Assembly: GCA_016222825.1 (NCBI GenBank)
Contig: JACRQF010000014.1
Span: forward strand, 310,001 to 374,000
Source of the DNA: Verrucomicrobiota bacterium
Lineage (GTDB): Bacteria > Verrucomicrobiota > Verrucomicrobiia > CAIQCK01
DNA length: 64,000 nucleotides
Reading direction: 5' to 3'
In this document: positions 63,977 to 64,000 of the stretch, in pieces
Numbering within the stretch: the stretch's first letter is position 1
Layout of the letters: each line of letters opens with the position of its first letter
Notes under the pieces: model-generated
Database searches by the model: none
Seen by the model: only the letters and a program-made list of their open reading frames with translations
What the model was told of the DNA's origin: nothing
Program-made: the position numbers and the translations under genes

Positions 63977-64000
63977 ATGAAAACCAAACTCCGTATCGGC
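63977..64000 (+). CDS. 5' end of a gene cut by the right edge
   Basis: ATG at 63977 opens a frame of eight codons (MKTKLRIG) to the end of the window. The basic Lys/Arg start and the repeat-filled intergenic gap before it suit a new gene, perhaps secreted. There is no strong Shine-Dalgarno. Confidence 0.35.

Overview
The window is a GC-rich bacterial chromosome segment (roughly 62-64 % by eye) with densely packed genes on both strands. The gene content points to a Verrucomicrobiota-like (Pedosphaera/Limisphaerales type) or closely related PVC organism. The reasons are many large secreted proteins for glycan handling (two DUF4838 proteins, DUF1080, parallel beta-helix proteins, a pectate-lyase-like protein, a LamG/TIM-barrel protein), an octaheme cytochrome fused to HEAT and TPR repeats, a large Ser/Thr kinase, a periplasm and outer membrane (lipid A deacylase, OprO/P-type porin), and intergenic dyad repeats. 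This is inference from content. No rRNA, tRNA, CRISPR array, transposase or phage gene was seen.

Layout. 1-2300: a probable metal-resistance edge with a membrane anti-sigma factor, a Cys-rich periplasmic sensor-like protein, a secreted CxxC protein and a DUF3347 protein. It continues off the left end. 2414-3142: PagL-type lipid A deacylase. 3272-13791: a secreted double-domain FAD oxidoreductase diverges from three translationally coupled secreted proteins (LamG/glycosidase-like, PL1-like, propeller with YwqK-like repeats). 13822-21872: one minus-strand sulfur-acquisition operon reading yezD-like, porin, sulfate-binding protein, M14 deacylase, cysT, cysW, cysA, cysK, rhodanese, with a promoter and Fur-like repeats in front. 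22120-25998: DUF1638, RACo/RamA-like corrinoid-activator ATPase and an AhbC/NirJ-type radical SAM enzyme. 26147-32506: octaheme cytochrome, a hydrolase fusion, DUF1080 and a Tat-exported NIPSNAP protein.

32516-36289: a PmtA-like methyltransferase, glycogen branching enzyme, and a lower-GC stretch with a probably frameshifted gene. 36290-42772: two tandem paralogous beta-helix proteins and a DUF4838 lipoprotein. 42886-49216: housekeeping genes (PolX, an aminotransferase, a MATE/ANK-like transporter, RNase PH, a YprB-like exonuclease). 49265-53665: a second DUF4838 protein and an unassigned secreted protein. 53680-57470: a SPASM-like radical SAM protein and a zinc-ribbon Ser/Thr kinase. 57600-61973: a MacB/Lol-like ABC exporter (ATPase, two FtsX permeases, membrane-fusion protein) plus a glutaredoxin. 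62106-63890: an M20 peptidase. The last bases start another gene.

The least explained parts are the DUF1638 / RACo-like / AhbC-like cluster, which has no visible corrinoid methyltransferase, the M14 deacylase inside the sulfate operon, and the coupled glycan locus at 3.3-13.8 kb. Most starts were moved inward from the longest open frame to a signal peptide, an ATGA/GTGA overlap or a Shine-Dalgarno sequence. Family names come from motif recognition without a database search.
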